Shown here in pieces: positions 5,645 to 6,653 of a stretch of 6,653 nt of DNA. The notes beneath the pieces were generated by a model. It had not been told where the DNA came from. It saw only the letters and a program-made list of their open reading frames with translations, and made no database searches. Position 1 is the first letter of the stretch, and the number at the start of each line of letters is the position of its first letter. This DNA comes from Actinomycetota bacterium (GTDB lineage Bacteria > Actinomycetota > Acidimicrobiia > Acidimicrobiales > Ilumatobacteraceae), in contig WLKU01000074.1 of NCBI GenBank assembly GCA_009701105.1, forward strand, positions 1 to 6,653. Direction: 5' to 3'. The translations under genes and the position numbers were made by a program.

Positions 5645-5706
5645 AAGTGCTCCTAATGTTTGTATTGTCATGCCCACGATGTGTACGTGACAATGCGGGT
5701 TTGTGC
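5501..5706. repeat. Direct repeat, copy 2 (leader and N-terminal half of paralog B)
   Basis: Partner of 5126-5331 at an exact 375-base offset. Similarity ends sharply just after 5706 on the upstream side. On the 3' side of the genes it fades within the heptad region. Confidence 0.95.
5664..5694. promoter_or_regulatory. Inverted repeat ATTGTCA-N17-TGACAAT upstream of paralog B
   Basis: The arms are at 5664-5670 and 5688-5694, with the same sequence and spacing as the copy before paralog A. The single base change between the leaders (5685) lies in the spacer, not in an arm. Confidence 0.4.
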
Positions 5707-5715
5707 TGTGGATCG

Positions 5716-5865
5716 TTACACACTGACTGCTCTGGCTGTCAAGTACCGTGCTATTCGGCTCGATCTGCAACCCACGTTGACAACAACATCCATATTGAGC
5801 AAGCTCCACACACGGTCCAAGCCAGGGAGCGAATGAGGTTTGCTGTCATCAAATAGTGTCTTCAC
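5716..5865 (-). CDS. Possible small ORF, unrecognised
   Basis: A 49-residue frame from GTG 5865 runs V-K-T-L-F-D-D-S-K-P-H-S to A-V-S-V-stop. It is mixed polar with a short hydrophobic run (M-D-V-V-V-N-V) and no motif I know. In its favour, a consensus AGGAGG (5879-5874) lies 8 bases upstream. Against it are the short length, lack of recognisable homology and unusual composition. The same frame extends to ATG 5925, giving 69 residues, but that start overlaps the tRNA promoter box and has no Shine-Dalgarno. It may be a decayed gene. It sits 22 bases upstream of the paralog B inverted repeat on the same strand, so its transcript could read into the duplicated pair. Confidence 0.25.
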   Translation of the reverse strand: MKTLFDDSKPHSLPGLDRVWSLLNMDVVVNVGCRSSRIARYLTARAVSV

Positions 5866-5869
5866 TATT
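5852..5869. other. Hairpin AATAGTG-TCTT-CACTATT
   Basis: A perfect 7-bp stem with a 4-base loop. On the minus strand it covers the GTG 5865 start of the possible small ORF and lies 4 bases past its AGGAGG, so it could limit translation there. No T-run follows on either strand, so it is a poor intrinsic terminator. Confidence 0.4.
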
Positions 5870-5924
5870 GAATCCTCCTGGGCGAAGTAGCCATCTAGCC
5901 AAAACTGACCAGTAGAGAAATCCA

Positions 5925-5930
5925 TATAAT
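5925..5930 (+). promoter_or_regulatory. TATAAT -10 box for the tRNA-Arg gene
   Basis: A consensus TATAAT ends 10 bases before the tRNA 5' end, which would put the transcription start a few bases upstream of the mature tRNA. No good -35 is seen at 16-18 bases; CTGACC at 5905-5910 is only 14 bases away. Confidence 0.5.
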
Positions 5931-5940
5931 TAATGAATTA

Positions 5941-6013
5941 GCCCCCGTAGCTCAGTGGATAGAGCAACGGTTTCCTAAACCGCAGGTCGCATGTTCGATT
6001 CATGCCGGGGGCA
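5941..6013 (+). tRNA. tRNA-Arg (anticodon CCU, reads AGG)
   Basis: The full cloverleaf is visible in 73 bases. The acceptor stem GCCCCCG pairs with CGGGGGC (6006-6012) and the discriminator base is A6013. The D stem is GCTC/GAGC and the anticodon loop is TTCCTAA with CCT at 5974-5976. The T arm is GCATG-TTCGATT-CATGC. The 3' CCA is not encoded and must be added enzymatically. The anticodon stem has an A-C mismatch at its top pair (positions 27-43; A5967 and C5983), while the other four pairs are good. The gene ends 4 bases before the stop of the convergent oxidoreductase gene, so any terminator must lie inside that gene or processing defines the end. Confidence 0.95.
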
Positions 6014-6017
6014 CAAA

Positions 6018-6653
6018 CTAAGGAATCAGTGCGACTTTGCCAGCAATCTTGCGTGCTTGAATATCGGTCAGTGCGCGCGCTGCGTCTCGTAGCGCATAAG
6101 TGACTGGCTCGACGGGGCACAATTTGCCGTTCTCAATGAGTTCCAAAACTTTTGCAAGGGTTGCGTTGTTCAGATCTGGGTTTTTCATTGCCCATGCGCC
6201 CCAGTCGACACCAGTGATGCGACGGTTGCGAAGCAGCACCTGATTGGCCGGAAGCATTGGGATGCCCGCAACAAAACCAATAACGAGGTATTGACCATCA
6301 TCGGTCAGTGCGCGCAAGCAGGTCTCGCCAACCTCGCCGCCCACGGGGTCATATATATAGTCAACTCCGCCACCCGAGATCTGTTTGGCCTGCTCCTTGA
6401 TTTCATTGGCTGACAGGGTCGAATCGATCACAGCATCTGCACCGCGCGCTGTGGCGAGCGCACGCTTTTCATCAGTAGAAGCAACAGCAATAACGCGCAA
6501 TCCCAATGCATGGCCAAGGTCAACAGCGGCAAGCCCAACGCCGCCACCGCCACCTAAAACAAGCAGCCACTTACCGGCTTCAACATGCGCGCGCTCAACA
6601 AGTGCGAACCACCCAGTGAGATAGCTCTGCATAAACGTTGCGGCCTGGCCATC
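6018..6653 (-). CDS. MDR-family NADPH:quinone oxidoreductase / alcohol dehydrogenase, C-terminal part
   Basis: 211 residues are visible; the frame stays open through the right edge, so the N-terminal catalytic domain is missing. The Rossmann dinucleotide motif V-L-G-G-G-G-G-V-G is at 32-40, preceded by the family's F-x-T-G-W-F-A-L type helix (here Y-L-T-G-W-F-A-L). After strand 2 comes A-S-T-D-E-K-R, then G-A-D-A-V-I-D, G-G-G-V-D-Y-I-Y-D-P-V-G-G (quinone reductase-like) and the tail A-G-K-V-A-L-I-P. Basic and Ser residues after strand 2 favour NADPH. This layout fits zinc-independent quinone oxidoreductases (COG0604), and no structural-zinc cysteines are visible. The ATG at 6632 is internal, since conserved residues precede it. 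Substrate unknown. Confidence 0.9.
   Translation of the reverse strand, partial: DGQAATFMQSYLTGWFALVERAHVEAGKWLLVLGGGGGVGLAAVDLGHALGLRVIAVASTDEKRALATARGADAVIDSTLSANEIKEQAKQISGGGVDYIYDPVGGEVGETCLRALTDDGQYLVIGFVAGIPMLPANQVLLRNRRITGVDWGAWAMKNPDLNNATLAKVLELIENGKLCPVEPVTYALRDAARALTDIQARKIAGKVALIP

Noticed and set aside
5645..5809. N-terminal extension of paralog B to 5809 (cysteine-rich)
   Set aside because: It would cross the leader inverted repeat and the Shine-Dalgarno of the ATG at 5644. The extension beyond the shared leader has no counterpart in paralog A.
5941..6013. tRNA gene as an attachment site for an integrated element covering the duplicated array
   Set aside because: The array lies on the 5' side of the tRNA, the 3' side holds an ordinary gene, and there is no integrase or repeated tRNA 3' end in the window.
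5938..6120. Minus-strand frame of 60 residues ending N-R-T-C-D-L-R-F-R-K-P-L-L-Y-P-L-S-Y-G-G
   Set aside because: It is the antisense of the tRNA, a well-known false ORF type, and it also overlaps the oxidoreductase gene.

Overview
The window looks like part of a bacterial chromosome of moderate GC with very tight gene packing. Convergent neighbours are 1 to 5 bases apart and GTG/TTG starts are common. The gene set (CxxCH haem-binding domain protein, standalone NAD(P)HX dehydratase, UspA-type protein, a tRNA-Arg(CCU) without encoded CCA) and the protein style suggest an aquatic actinobacterium, perhaps Acidimicrobiia. That placement is an inference from family resemblance, not a measured phylogeny.

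Layout. (1) 1-2085, plus strand: the 3' end of a haem-binding domain gene, a thioredoxin and a thymidine phosphorylase (deoA), spaced 2 and 15 bases apart and probably one operon. (2) 2091-2952, minus strand: a UspA-family gene followed by a small protein resembling the C-terminal (eRF1 domain 3/baeRF-like) domain. A Shine-Dalgarno-led GTG start fits that second gene better than the longer TTG frame. (3) 3015-3860, plus strand: a standalone NAD(P)H-hydrate dehydratase (nnrD), divergent from uspA across a 62-base gap. (4) 3862-4731, minus strand: a DUF1330-type gene, then an HD-domain (COG4341/PhnZ-like) gene 3 bases downstream. The second Shine-Dalgarno lies in the last codons of the first gene. 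(5) 4764-5706, minus strand: two tandem paralogous genes for small coiled-coil proteins with a C-terminal membrane anchor, plus a decayed third 3' end. The two intact copies lie in direct repeats exactly 375 bp apart that include the leader and share a conserved inverted repeat. (6) 5716-6653: a doubtful small ORF, a tRNA-Arg(CCU) on plus with a TATAAT box, and the 3' part of an MDR-family quinone oxidoreductase/alcohol dehydrogenase on minus, running off the right edge.

Most of the window is housekeeping: redox, nucleoside salvage, NADHX repair and stress response. The least explained part is 4764-5930. There a small membrane-anchored coiled-coil family has duplicated, kept its N-terminal half and leader almost unchanged, swapped its C-terminal half, and left a degraded third copy. 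I see no phage, transposase, CRISPR array or recognised defence system. The duplicated family is the best candidate for something undescribed, but nothing here shows its function.
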